Below are positions 53,113-61,639 of a stretch of DNA of 64,000 bases, piece by piece (the first letter of the stretch is position 1; each line of letters starts with the position of its first letter). The notes beneath the pieces are model-generated. The model was not told the origin of the DNA, ran no database searches, and worked only from the letters and a program-made list of their open reading frames with translations. Both the position numbers and the translations under genes were made by a program. This stretch comes from Symbioplanes lichenis (lineage in GTDB: Bacteria; Actinomycetota; Actinomycetes; Mycobacteriales; Micromonosporaceae), in contig NZ_JAUZQD010000005.1 of the NCBI RefSeq assembly GCF_030709675.1, positions 372,001-436,000 on the forward strand, given 5' to 3'.

Positions 53113-53351
53113 GCGCTGGCCGCGGCCAGGTGCTCCTTGACCTGCACGATCGACGGGTTGGTCATCGCGGTGCCGTCGTCGAACTTCATCGTGGGGACCG
53201 TCTGGTTGCCGCCGTTGACGCTCATCACGTATTCGGCGGCGGCCGGGTCCTGCTCGATGTCGATGACGTCGTACGCGATGCCTTCCCGGTCCAGCTGCGA
53301 CTTGAGCCGGTGGCAGTAACCACACCAGGGCGTCGAGTACATGGTCAGCAT
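53109..53351 (-). CDS. mrx1: mycoredoxin
   Basis: This 80-residue glutaredoxin-fold protein has the active site Cys10-Gly-Tyr-Cys13 (STPWCGYCHRLKSQLD), the cis-proline TVPTMKF and DGTAMTNPS. Mycoredoxins reduce mycothiol mixed disulfides. ATG at 53351 is the natural start; sequence upstream in frame is unlike the family. It lies between nudC and uvrD2 as in mycobacteria and is divergent from uvrD2, with 80 bases between the starts. Confidence 0.92.
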   Translation of the reverse strand: MLTMYSTPWCGYCHRLKSQLDREGIAYDVIDIEQDPAAAEYVMSVNGGNQTVPTMKFDDGTAMTNPSIVQVKEHLAAASA

Positions 53352-53431
53352 CGGTCTGGTCCCTTCGAAGAAGTCACATGGCACTGTGCCATCCCGTGAA
53401 ACGCGGCGCGGCGGTGTCATGATTCCCGGTT

Positions 53432-55555
53432 GTGACTGCGGAACGTGTTCTTGCCGGGCTCGACCCCGATCAGCGTAAGGCGGTGACCGCCCCCGCGGGG
53501 CCGGTCTGCATCCTGGCCGGGGCCGGAACAGGTAAGACACGAGCTATTACCCACCGGATCGCCTATCGCACTCTTTCGGGCGAGATCAGCCCCCGGCACG
53601 TGCTGGCGGTGACCTTCACCGCCCGGGCCGCCGCCGAGATGCGCGCCCGGCTCACCGAGCTGGGCGCCGGGCGGGTGCAGGCGCGCACGTTCCACGCCGC
53701 CGCGCTGCGCCAGGTGCGCTACTTCGCGCCCCGGATCCTCCAGGGCCGCGCCATGCCCGAGCTGGTGGAGAGCAAGGCCCGGCTCGTCGCCGCGGCGGCC
53801 ACCAGCGTGGGCGTGCGCGCCGACCGCACGGTGGCCCGGGACCTGGCCGGCGAGATCGAGTGGGCGAAGTCGTCGCTGGTCGAGCCGGGGGAGTACGCCG
53901 TCGCGGCCACCAAGGCGCTGCGCGAACCCCCGTTCGACGTGGCCAAGGTCGCCGACATCTTCACCGCGTACGAAGTCCTGAAGCGTAAGCAACAGGTCAT
54001 CGACTTCGAGGACCTGCTGCGCGCCGCCGTCTGGGGCATCGAGGACCATCCCGATGTCGGCGAGCAGGTCCGCTCGCAGTACCGGCACTTCGTCGTCGAC
54101 GAGTACCAGGACGTCAACCCGCTCCAGCAGCGGCTGCTCGACGCGTGGCTCGGCGGGCGCGACGACCTGACCGTGGTGGGCGACGCGTCGCAGACGATCT
54201 ACTCGTTCACGGGGGCCACGTCGTCGTACCTGATCGACTTCCCCCGGCAGCGCCGCGAGGCCGTCGTGGTGCGGCTCACCCGGGACTACCGCTCGACGCC
54301 CCAGGTCGTCGGGCTCGCCAACGCCGTCATCAAGCAGGCGCGCGGCACCGAGGCGAAGCTGCGTCTCGAGCTGATCGGGCAGCGCAAGCCCGGGCCCGAG
54401 CCGGATCTCAAGATCTTCCCGGACGAGCCGGCCGAGGCGCTGGCGGTCGCGCGGCGGTGCAAGGAGCTGCTCGCGGCGGGGACCCCGGCGAGTGAGATCG
54501 CGATTCTGTTCCGGACGAATGCGCAGTCGGAGGCGTACGAGGAAGCCTTGGCCGAGGCCCAGGTGCCCTATGTCGTGCGGGGCGCCGAGCGGTTCTTCGA
54601 GCGGACCGAGGTGCGGCAGGCGATGGTGGCGCTGCGGGCGGCCGTACGGTCGACGCCCGGCGAGACCCCCCTGGTCCCCGCCGTGGTCGATGCCCTCGCG
54701 GCGACCGGGTGGTCCCGCACTTCCATCCCGCCGGGCGGGGCGCAGCGCGAGCAGTGGGAGGCCCTCGCCGCCCTGGTCACCCTGGCCGAGGAGTACGCCC
54801 GGAGCCCCGCGCTGGAGCCGATAGGGCAGGCGGGCGCGGTGCAGCGGGACGTGACCCTGGCCGCCTTCACCGAGGAGCTGGCGCGCCGGGCCGAGCAGCA
54901 GCACGCGCCGACCGTGGAAGGCGTGACGCTCGCCTCGTTGCACTCCGCCAAGGGGCTCGAGTGGGACGCCGTGTTCCTGGTCGGGCTGGCCGACGGCACA
55001 CTGCCGACCGCGTACGCGAAGACGCCCGAACAGCTCGAGGAGGAGCGCCGCCTGCTCTATGTCGGCGTCACCCGGGCGCGTGAGTGGCTGTGGCTCTCCT
55101 ACGGGCAGCTGCGGGGCAACGGCGGCCGGACCCGGCGGCCGTGCCGGTTCCTGCCGCAGCTCACCGACACGCGGCACCGCACCTTCGAGAAGGCGGGTAC
55201 GGCCGGCGGTCAGAAACCCGTCAACCGGCGCGTGGTCATCGTGTCCTGCCGGGTGTGCGGCACCACGCTGCTCAACGGCACCGACCGCAAGCTCGGCCGC
55301 TGCGCCACCTGCCCGTCCGACCTGGACGAAGAGCTCTTCGAGCGTCTGACGGCGTGGCGCGCGCGGACCGCGGCCGAGCAGAAAGTCCCCGCGTACGTCG
55401 TCTTCACCGACGCCACGATCGTGGCCATCGCCGAGCGGCGCCCCGCCACCCCGCCGGAACTGCTGGCCATCGCGGGTATCGGACCCCGGAAACTGGGCCA
55501 GTACGGGGAGGCCGTCTTCGCCCTCGTTGCGGGATCCGGAAACTTTGAAAGTTAG
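53432..55555 (+). CDS. uvrD2: ATP-dependent DNA helicase UvrD2
   Basis: This encodes 707 residues: an SF1A helicase with Walker A GAGTGKT at 30-36, motif II DEYQD at 223-227, GDASQTIYSFTGA, and LHSAKGLEWDAVFL, then a tetracysteine module (C606, C609, C624, C627) and a C-terminal HRDC domain (TPPELLAIAGIGPRKLGQYGEAVF). This order is that of mycobacterial UvrD2, in which the tetracysteine part is needed for full activity. It is involved in DNA repair or replication. whiB7 follows, as in mycobacteria. Confidence 0.94.
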   Translation: MTAERVLAGLDPDQRKAVTAPAGPVCILAGAGTGKTRAITHRIAYRTLSGEISPRHVLAVTFTARAAAEMRARLTELGAGRVQARTFHAAALRQVRYFAPRILQGRAMPELVESKARLVAAAATSVGVRADRTVARDLAGEIEWAKSSLVEPGEYAVAATKALREPPFDVAKVADIFTAYEVLKRKQQVIDFEDLLRAAVWGIEDHPDVGEQVRSQYRHFVVDEYQDVNPLQQRLLDAWLGGRDDLTVVGDASQTIYSFTGATSSYLIDFPRQRREAVVVRLTRDYRSTPQVVGLANAVIKQARGTEAKLRLELIGQRKPGPEPDLKIFPDEPAEALAVARRCKELLAAGTPASEIAILFRTNAQSEAYEEALAEAQVPYVVRGAERFFERTEVRQAMVALRAAVRSTPGETPLVPAVVDALAATGWSRTSIPPGGAQREQWEALAALVTLAEEYARSPALEPIGQAGAVQRDVTLAAFTEELARRAEQQHAPTVEGVTLASLHSAKGLEWDAVFLVGLADGTLPTAYAKTPEQLEEERRLLYVGVTRAREWLWLSYGQLRGNGGRTRRPCRFLPQLTDTRHRTFEKAGTAGGQKPVNRRVVIVSCRVCGTTLLNGTDRKLGRCATCPSDLDEELFERLTAWRARTAAEQKVPAYVVFTDATIVAIAERRPATPPELLAIAGIGPRKLGQYGEAVFALVAGSGNFES

Positions 55556-55681
55556 CCCGTTAATTCGTTTGCCTCGCCCCCGCGAAGCGCATAGCCTCAG
55601 TTCACACCTGGTCGAGCGGCCTGCTCACCAGGGGATTGCACCATCGAGCGCACCACGACACGGAGAAGGGAAGTGAACACG

Positions 55682-56029
55682 ATGAGGCTCATCAACGAGA
55701 TCGAGCGTCCGTCGGTGTTGCTGCCGTCCTCCGTGTGCGCTCCGTCCGCCTCGTGGCTGCCGGTGTCCCCGGTCGCCGTGCTGCCGGTGTCCCCGGCCGC
55801 CGAGCGGGCTCACGTTGCGGGGGCGCACCAGGTCTCCGGCGCTTACCAGGCCCCGGTCCAGGCCGAGCTGGGTCAGGAACTGGCGACCGTCGGCGGCGGC
55901 TCCTACGGCAGCGGCATCAGCACCACTGGCACCACCACTGGGTTCAAGGGCAGCAATGGCTTCGATCTTGCGATGAAGCGTCGCACGGGAGATGCCCGCG
56001 GTGTCCCGCCTCGAGGAAGGCCGGTCTGA
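55682..56029 (+). CDS. leader-position ORF upstream of whiB7
   Basis: This 115-residue frame (ATG 55682; GTG 55673 adds three) has actinobacterial third-base bias and reads MRLINEIERPSVLLPSSVCA, a Pro/Val/Ala-rich middle, then GSGISTTGTTTGFKGSNGFD. I recognise no domain. Its TGA at 56027-56029 lies in the first hairpin of the whiB7 attenuator, so ribosome position on this frame would affect whether the terminator forms. It could be a real small protein, a control leader, or both. Confidence 0.6.
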   Translation: MRLINEIERPSVLLPSSVCAPSASWLPVSPVAVLPVSPAAERAHVAGAHQVSGAYQAPVQAELGQELATVGGGSYGSGISTTGTTTGFKGSNGFDLAMKRRTGDARGVPPRGRPV

Positions 56030-56098
56030 GCGACTCAGACCTCCGGCTCACCTCGAGGCCGCGGAACCCTTAACCGGGATCCGCGGCCTTAATTTTTT
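56008..56098 (+). promoter_or_regulatory. whiB7 attenuator: antiterminator and terminator
   Basis: The terminator stem AGGCCGCGGA (56056-56065) with TCCGCGGCCT (56080-56089) is followed by TAATTTTTT, a textbook intrinsic terminator 68 bases before whiB7. GCCTCGAGG (56008-56016) can instead pair with CCTCGAGGC (56051-56059), which uses the base of the terminator's left arm. A smaller hairpin GGTCTGAG/CTCAGACC (56023-56041) fits inside that loop. whiB7 leaders in mycobacteria work by such antibiotic-responsive attenuation. Confidence 0.82.
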
Positions 56099-56166
56099 GC
56101 CGGCCCACCGGCCGGCGACGAACACGATCCAGAAGATCGATTCACAGAGAGAGGTGACCGGGCTTT

Positions 56167-56529
56167 ATGAGTCTGGCGCTCGCTTCGCTCGACGTGACCG
56201 TCGAGACCGAGGCAAACCTGCCCTGTCGGAAGTTCGACCCGGACCTGTGGTTCTCCGACCAGCCCGCCCAGCTGGAGCTGGCCAAGTCGCTCTGCGGGGA
56301 CTGCCCGCTGCGCGTCGAGTGCCTCGCCGGCGCGGTCGAGCGGGCCGAGCCCTGGGGAGTCTGGGGTGGCGAGATCTTCGAGCGCGGGGCCGTCGTGCCC
56401 CGCAAGCGGCCCCGCGGCCGCCCGCGCAAGGTCGACGTCGCCCGCGACGCCGAGCTCGCGGTCGAGGTGGAGGAGCGGCTCGCGGCCACCGGCCTGGAGT
56501 CCCGCAACTCGGTTCGCCTGGCGGCCTGA
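56167..56529 (+). CDS. whiB7: transcriptional activator WhiB7
   Basis: This 120-residue WhiB protein has four cluster-binding cysteines (C20, C43, C46, C52), the G/W-rich turn EPWGVWGGE at 61-69, and an AT-hook RPRGRPRK at ~81-88, the mark that separates WhiB7 from other WhiB proteins. It binds a [4Fe-4S] cluster and, with the principal sigma factor, activates intrinsic drug-resistance and redox genes. ATG 56167 is used, preceded by AGAGAGGTG. The gene follows uvrD2 as in mycobacteria and is controlled by the attenuator upstream. Confidence 0.95.
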   Translation: MSLALASLDVTVETEANLPCRKFDPDLWFSDQPAQLELAKSLCGDCPLRVECLAGAVERAEPWGVWGGEIFERGAVVPRKRPRGRPRKVDVARDAELAVEVEERLAATGLESRNSVRLAA

Positions 56530-56530
56530 C

Positions 56531-56743
56531 ATGACCACCCTTCCCCAGCCCCTGATCAAGAAGCCGGAAACCGAGATGTCGCTGAACGGAGCCCCGAAGG
56601 TGAAACTCATCCAAGAAGCGCTGGCCCGAGCCCGAATGCGTCGGCCTCAGGCCGACCACACTCCTGAGGCACACCGTCCCGCTCGCCAGGTAGCCATGGA
56701 GGCCCGTCGCCGGGCCGCGCGCGAACTGGGCGGACGCTACTGA
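56531..56743 (+). CDS. small conserved protein downstream of whiB7
   Basis: This 70-residue protein begins one base after the whiB7 stop. It is basic and helical (KVKLIQEALARARMRR, ARQVAMEARRRAARELGGRY) with a short N-terminal TTLPQPLIKKPE. No domain is recognised. The tight spacing and the terminator just after it show it is the last gene of the whiB7 transcript. Confidence 0.7.
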   Translation: MTTLPQPLIKKPETEMSLNGAPKVKLIQEALARARMRRPQADHTPEAHRPARQVAMEARRRAARELGGRY

Positions 56744-56760
56744 TCCCACCCCACACCGAG

Positions 56761-56796
56761 AGACCCCGCCTGCGGCCGGCGCCGCGGGCGGGGTCT
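56761..56796 (+). terminator. terminator of the whiB7 operon
   Basis: AGACCCCGCC (56761-56770) and GGCGGGGTCT (56787-56796) form a perfect 10-bp stem whose 16-base loop is itself GC-rich, 17 bases after the last stop. Confidence 0.75.
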
Positions 56797-56998
56797 CCGC
56801 TGTCCGCTGATTGAGTCCCTCGCTCGCCTGGGTCCTGTGCGATTTCCGCGCGCCCTGGCCCAGGCCCGTTCAGCTTTCCGCTCGCCCGGGCTCTTGGAGC
56901 TTTCGCTTACCCAAGCCCGCCGGCCGGGTTCGACCTCTCGCGGCTCATCCTTCCGTCTGCTCGCCGCCGCTCTTCTCTCACCCGCTTTTCTCGTCTCC

Positions 56999-58345
56999 TC
57001 ACGCCACGGGGGCGAAGCCGGGGAGCCACTTCTCGAGGATCGCGCGGTAGGGCGCCTTGGCCTCGAGCTGGCAGAGCACGCCGATCGAGCCGAGCGTGAC
57101 CCGATGGATGAGCAGGTAGGACGGCGGAAGGTTGAGCTTGCGGCTCAGCTGGAAACCCGGCGACCGGGGGCTCGACAGGCGTGTCGCCTCAGCGCGGATC
57201 CAGCTGCGGGTGAAGCGGAACTCGTCGGTGGCGACCGGCTCGAGCATGGGCAGCAAGAAGTCGAGCACGCCCTGGGCGTCGAGATCGTCGTCGGGCCGGA
57301 TGAAGCCCTCCTCGCGCAGGCCGTCCGCGACCCCGGCGGCGTCGCCGTCGAGGGCCAGCCGGACCAGGCGGCCGATGGGCTCGGGGTGTCCCTCGGGCAG
57401 GCGGGCCACGGCGCCGAAGTCGATGACCCCGAGCCGGCCGTCGGGCAGGATCCGGAAGTTGCCCGGGTGCGGGTCGGCGTGCAGCAGCCCGGCCCGCCCC
57501 GGCGCCGAGAAGTGCAGCACGGCCATGAGCCGGCCGGCCTCGTCGCGCTCCTCCTCCGTACCATCGCTGATGACACTGGCCAGCGGGCGGCCCTCGACCC
57601 ACTCCGAGACCAGCACCTTCGGCGCGGACGCCACGACGCGGGGGACGAAGATCTCAGGATCGCCGGCGTACGCGGCGGCGAAGGCCTTCTGGGTCTCCGC
57701 CTCCATCGCGTAGTCGAGCTCCTCGGTCACCCGCTCGCGCAGCTCGGTCAGCAGCGGCTTCATGTCCATGCCGGGCTGGATCACCTTGAACATCCCGGCC
57801 AGCCGCCCGAGCTGCTTGAGATCGGCGATCAGCGCCTCCCCGGCGCCCGGATACTGGATCTTGACGGCCACGGGCAGCGTCTTCGGCTTCGCCCCCTTGC
57901 GCGACGGCGGCAGCTTCCACACGGCCCGGTGCACCTGCCCGATGCTGGCGGCCGCGGCCGGACTGTCGTCGAACTCGGCGAACTTCTCCCGCCAGTCGTC
58001 GCCCAGCTGCTCGGCCAGTGCCTTGTGCACGCTCGCCGTGGGCATGGGCGGGGCGGCTTCCTGCAGTTTGGTGAGCGCCTGACGATAGGGTCCGGCCATC
58101 TCCTCGGGCATGGCCGCCTCGAAGACGCTCAGGGCCTGGCCGAACTTCATGGCCCCGCCCTTGAGCTGCCCGAGCACGCTGAACAGCTGCTCGGCAGTGC
58201 GCTGCTGAATGTCCGCCGCAATGACGTCGGTGGCGATGCCGGTGACCCGCTTGCCCAGCCCCAGCACGGTACGCCCGGCGAACCCGAGCGGCAGCGCAGC
58301 AAGCTTGGCAGTCCGGGACGCCGCACGACGCGGTATATCGCTCAC
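56999..58345 (-). CDS. ABC1/AarF family kinase-like protein
   Basis: This encodes 448 residues of the UbiB/ADCK family: the K-x-G-Q motif GGAMKFGQALS, the alanine-rich loop PAAAASIGQVHRA, the lysine in LPVAVKIQYPG, ADPHPGNFRI and LGVIDFGAVARL. These are atypical kinase-fold ATPases linked to quinone or lipid metabolism. GTG at 58345 starts just before the conserved region; the frame upstream is low-complexity. The position next to whiB7 matches Rv3197. Confidence 0.88.
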   Translation of the reverse strand: MSDIPRRAASRTAKLAALPLGFAGRTVLGLGKRVTGIATDVIAADIQQRTAEQLFSVLGQLKGGAMKFGQALSVFEAAMPEEMAGPYRQALTKLQEAAPPMPTASVHKALAEQLGDDWREKFAEFDDSPAAAASIGQVHRAVWKLPPSRKGAKPKTLPVAVKIQYPGAGEALIADLKQLGRLAGMFKVIQPGMDMKPLLTELRERVTEELDYAMEAETQKAFAAAYAGDPEIFVPRVVASAPKVLVSEWVEGRPLASVISDGTEEERDEAGRLMAVLHFSAPGRAGLLHADPHPGNFRILPDGRLGVIDFGAVARLPEGHPEPIGRLVRLALDGDAAGVADGLREEGFIRPDDDLDAQGVLDFLLPMLEPVATDEFRFTRSWIRAEATRLSSPRSPGFQLSRKLNLPPSYLLIHRVTLGSIGVLCQLEAKAPYRAILEKWLPGFAPVA

Positions 58346-58754
58346 CAGATCATTGTGACCGACATGACGGCGATCGACCTCCTCGACTGCGTCCACCACC
58401 CACCCGACCGCCCGGAATGCACGCCTAGCACGCCTCTGTCGTTTTTGCGCGACCGCCCCCGGCCGCGAACACCCCACGCCACGCCGCCAGCCATCCGACC
58501 CGCGAGCCCCGGCAAGCAGCCCGCCGACCTGCGCGGACGCGTGTCCCCGAACAGCTGTCCTCATCGCTCGCGCGCCACTTCGAACTCCATGGCTTGTTCG
58601 TCACAGCCCGCTTCTCCACGCATGCGTCACAGGCGGCGGCGCGGCCTGTTGAGCAGAGATGGATTGCCCAAGCGCTGCACCGGCGACGGGCGCTGTGTGT
58701 CGCGGGCGAAGGCAAGGCGGGGTATGGGCGAGCTCCTGAGGTTGAGCCCAGCTT
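58346..58754. other. gap between ABC1 gene and 84-bp repeats
   Basis: No gene, hairpin terminator or repeat stands out here. It must contain the promoter of the leftward ABC1 gene; frames through it lack codon bias or recognisable motifs. Confidence 0.5.
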
Positions 58755-58990
58755 GGGTGAGGCGCGGGCGCAGTCAGGAGTGGGGTGGGTTGCCCAGCTT
58801 GTGGCGCGGGCGTTGGAGGCGGGGTGTCAGAGGCGGCGGGGTGAGGCGCGGGCGCAGTCAGGAGTGGGGTGGGCTGCCCAGCTTGTGGCGCCGGCGTTGG
58901 AGGCGGGGTGTCACGGGCGGCGGCGGGATGAGGCGCAGGCGCAGTTGGGGTGGGGTGTCCAGGTGCGGCGGCGGATGCGGCTCGGGGACC
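58755..58990. repeat. 84-bp tandem repeat running into the E1-like gene
   Basis: GGTGAGGCGCGGGCGCAGTC starts at 58756 and again at 58840. The units are nearly identical across the 84 bases (GAGTGGGGTGGG, GCCCAGCTTGTGGCGC, GTTGGAGGCGGGGTGTCA), and a diverged third copy near 58924 forms the 3' end of the leftward coding region ending at 58911. Confidence 0.88.
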
Positions 58991-60401
58991 AGATCTCGAC
59001 CTCGGCGCCGAGGGACTCGGGCTCGCCGCCGTCGATGAAGAGGAGGGCCTCGGCGACCACGTAGCCGATCGCTGCCCAGGCGCCTGCCACGCTGAGTGGC
59101 TCCTGCCCCGGGCGCTGATTGGGCACCGCGTAGGGATCGTCCATGGCGGTGTGCCCGTCCGGCCACGCGGCGGGCAGCGTGAAGTCGCCTTCCGAAGCCG
59201 CCCACGCGGAGGACGGCGAGCCGCTCGCATCAGGGAAGTCAGGACCGAGCGTGGTCGCATCACTGGAGGCGTGGGCGCGCGCGGCGGTGGGCGGGTCGAC
59301 GGGCTCGGGGGAAGGCGGGGCGGGCGGCTCGGGGACAGCGCGGGCGGGCGTGGTGGGCGGCGGGCCGGCGAGGGCGGCAGAGATCGGGTCGGGGCAGTCG
59401 GGGGGAAGCGGGTCGGGGAAGTCGAGGGGAACCGGGTCAGGGGTGATGGGGTCGGGGAAGTCGAGGGGGACCGGGTCGGGCGAGATCAGCTCGGGGAAGT
59501 CGGACGAAAGCTGGTCGGGCGCGGCGGTTGGCGGGAGGAGGCGGAGGGCCTCGCTGGTGGTTTCGTTGCGGTAGAGGACCAGGCAGTTGAGGCAGGGGCG
59601 GCCGGTGGCGGGGACCAGGGGGCCGATCACGGTGGTGGCCTCGCGGACGGTGACGGGGAGGTAGGGACGGCGGCGCTGGAGGTGGGAGAGGGCGAGGAGG
59701 GCGACGGGCTTGTCGGGGGCGAACTGGATGGTCAGGGCGGGGGCGGCGGAGCGGATCGGGCGGGTGTCGGTGGCGGGGGCGGCGGCCTCGACGGCCTCGG
59801 TGACGGCTGTGGCGCGGGGGGTGCCCACGGCGGACGGGGGCAGGGGAGCGGTGATGCGGTCCTCGTCGGTGATGGTGCCGGCGAGGTCGGCGTGGATGTG
59901 ACCGATGCCGGCCTGGGCGAGGGCGACCGCGATGCCGGCGGCGAGGCGGCTGCGGCCGGCGACGACGACCTTGGCCTCGCGGCGCTTGCGGAGCAGGGAA
60001 GCGGGGCTGGCGGTCTGGCCGCGGGACGGAGGACGGCGGCTCAGCCGGGGCGGGCGCAGGGCCAGGGCGGCGGCCTCGCCGGACAGGAGGCGGCGGCTGG
60101 CGGTGTCGAAGGTGGGCGGGATCAGCCGCTGGGCCGGGACGACCAGGCCCGCCTCGGCCAGGACCTCGAGCAGCGTGCCGGCCTCGGCCGGGGGAATGCC
60201 CAGGTCGGCCGCGAGGTGCAGGAGGGTCCGCTCGGGGCGGGTGCCGTCGAGGAGATCGAGCAGGTGGGCCAGGACCGGGTCGGGCAGGTCGACCAGGACG
60301 GCATAGGCAGGGTCGAGCCCCAGCTGCAAGGTGTGTACGCCGCGCCAGATGCGCGGGAGCCCCGGCAGCAGGGTGGGACGTTGCAGGGAGGGGCGCGTCA
60401 T
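58911..60401 (-). CDS. E1/ThiF-like protein with degenerate nucleotide site
   Basis: This encodes 496 residues. The N-terminus (PTLLPGLPRIWRGVHTLQLGLDPA) and helical segment resemble the leader-binding part of cyclodehydratase-type proteins. VVVAGRSRLAAGIAVALAQAGIGHIHADLAG sits where an E1 Rossmann motif would be but lacks a proper G-x-G-x-x-G. PCLNCLV and the C-terminal HPNCACA supply the Cys pairs that bind zinc in ThiF/E1 proteins. A proline-rich repeat insert (SPDPVPLDFPDPITPDPVPL and similar) spans ~310-350. ATG at 60401 is preferred. Position matches Rv3196. It may be a pseudo-enzyme; no modified peptide gene is evident nearby. Confidence 0.68.
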   Translation of the reverse strand: MTRPSLQRPTLLPGLPRIWRGVHTLQLGLDPAYAVLVDLPDPVLAHLLDLLDGTRPERTLLHLAADLGIPPAEAGTLLEVLAEAGLVVPAQRLIPPTFDTASRRLLSGEAAALALRPPRLSRRPPSRGQTASPASLLRKRREAKVVVAGRSRLAAGIAVALAQAGIGHIHADLAGTITDEDRITAPLPPSAVGTPRATAVTEAVEAAAPATDTRPIRSAAPALTIQFAPDKPVALLALSHLQRRRPYLPVTVREATTVIGPLVPATGRPCLNCLVLYRNETTSEALRLLPPTAAPDQLSSDFPELISPDPVPLDFPDPITPDPVPLDFPDPLPPDCPDPISAALAGPPPTTPARAVPEPPAPPSPEPVDPPTAARAHASSDATTLGPDFPDASGSPSSAWAASEGDFTLPAAWPDGHTAMDDPYAVPNQRPGQEPLSVAGAWAAIGYVVAEALLFIDGGEPESLGAEVEIWSPSRIRRRTWTPHPNCACASSRRRP

Positions 60402-60441
60402 GGGTGACACGGTGTCACGTCCGGCGCGCGGGCTGCTTTCG

Positions 60442-60525
60442 TTGTCCACAGGGCTGCAGGAGCTCGTGCTCGGTTATCCCCAGGATGTCCGAAGTTATCC
60501 ACAGACCCCGAGAAGCGGTGGATAA
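60442..60525. promoter_or_regulatory. cluster of four DnaA-box sequences
   Basis: TTGTCCACA (60442-60450), TTATCCCCA (60474-60482), TTATCCACA (60495-60503) and, inverted, TTATCCACC (60517-60525) match the DnaA box exactly or with one change. Start-to-start distances are 32, 21 and 22 bases, near whole helical turns. They lie directly upstream of the E1-like gene (ATG 60401, minus strand). Confidence 0.65.
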
Positions 60526-60669
60526 CTACTCAACGTTTTGGTTTAGCTACTAGCCGCGCATCGGCCGGCGCCCAGAACTCGAGCCGGGAGCGGACCCCCG
60601 GGAGGGTGAAGCGAACTGGCGACGGCGGGAGCGATCGGTGACCGCTCCCGCCCAGCCGTGGGACAGCGC

Positions 60670-60831
60670 TCAGGCCTTGGCCTTGCCCAGGATGCGGTTG
60701 ACCGTCGTGCCGCAGACCGGGCACTTGCCCTTGGCCATGTTCATGCCGGTCTTCGAGACCTCGACAGTGCCCTGGAAGTCGCGCTTCTCCTTGCACTTCA
60801 CGCAGTAGCCGTTGTACGTGTTGTCGGCCAC
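60670..60831 (-). CDS. DUF5679 zinc-ribbon protein, 53 residues
   Basis: This reads MADNTYNGYCVKCKEKRDFQ, then a middle segment, then KGKCPVCGTTVNRILGKAKA. The two pairs C10-x2-C13 and C37-x2-C40 make a zinc ribbon. GAGGAGGAA sits just upstream of the GTG at 60831. I recognise it as the DUF5679 family, which is widespread and conserved in actinobacteria in this same neighbourhood; the function is unknown. Confidence 0.85.
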   Translation of the reverse strand: MADNTYNGYCVKCKEKRDFQGTVEVSKTGMNMAKGKCPVCGTTVNRILGKAKA

Positions 60832-61276
60832 GGTTCCTCCTCGTCATGTTGTCGGCCGGGTCGGCCCGGTGCCTCGATTGCGATCGGATCGGCGACCTCG
60901 ACCGCTCGCAAGGCGTGCTCGCGACGGCAGCCGCGATCTGTGTTCGGCGCTGGACCGCTCCGCGACCAGCGGATATGGCCACCCCGCCAGGGGCGGACAC
61001 TACCCACGTCCGGCCCTTTCCATGTCAGCGCGGCGTCGGCGGTGTCGTCGACGTCGTGAGTTTGCCCGCCCGGATGACCCATATCGGGCAGATTGGGGTG
61101 GACACGCCGACGAATTACTTCAGAACGGCAGGAAAGGGACGTCTGGGACGTCGTCAGGGCGAATTTCGGGCGTTCTGCGAGGACTTGCGCCGCATCTGTG
61201 CCGAGTGGAGCGGCGTGACACGATGTGGCGCATCTCATGATGGCTTTTGTCGGGTTCGCGCGAGGCGAGGCAAGGC
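60832..61276. other. gap after DUF5679, no confident gene
   Basis: Long frames exist on both strands but are arginine/cysteine-rich, have no ribosome binding site and no recognisable motif. The DUF5679 promoter must be at the left end; a TGCCCG/CGGGCA dyad near 61063-61091 is the only structure I note. Confidence 0.4.
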
Positions 61277-61396
61277 GTGACCTTCAAGGGTCAGGACGAC
61301 CACGCCTCCGGGGCCGGCGGGTCCGCGCGTCGGGATCAGGGTGACCGGACCCCGGCGCCCAAGGTCACCACGAATGCGATTCGCATCGATAAGTGA
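61277..61396 (+). CDS. possible small ORF, 39 residues
   Basis: A GTG-started frame reads MTFKGQDDHASGAGGSARRD and ends PKVTTNAIRIDK. A weak GGCAAGG precedes it. It is hydrophilic with no motif; codon bias is moderate. The 243 bases between it and the next gene include an AT-rich GGAAAAT/ATTTTCC dyad at about 61505-61530 but no gene. Confidence 0.3.
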   Translation: MTFKGQDDHASGAGGSARRDQGDRTPAPKVTTNAIRIDK

Positions 61397-61639
61397 TCTT
61401 GAAAGGACGCCCGGAACAGAAGCGGATCTTGGTTCCTGTGGGGCAGTTGGGGGTAGGACTGACAGCGAGTTAGCCTGGGTTCGAGAGGGCCAGTGTTGCG
61501 CCCGTGGAAAATATTTTCGGATTTTCCGGGACGATTCTCACATTTAGGGCGCGTGTCATTTGCCGTACCCTTGCGGCGACCTGGGCCCGACGGATTAACG
61601 TCGCAATGTGAAGCCGAGTCTGGGCTGCGCGAGCCGGTA

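Noticed and set aside
60846..61280. A 144-codon frame after the DUF5679 gene
   Set aside because: It is arginine- and cysteine-rich without motif, ribosome binding site or consistent third-base bias.
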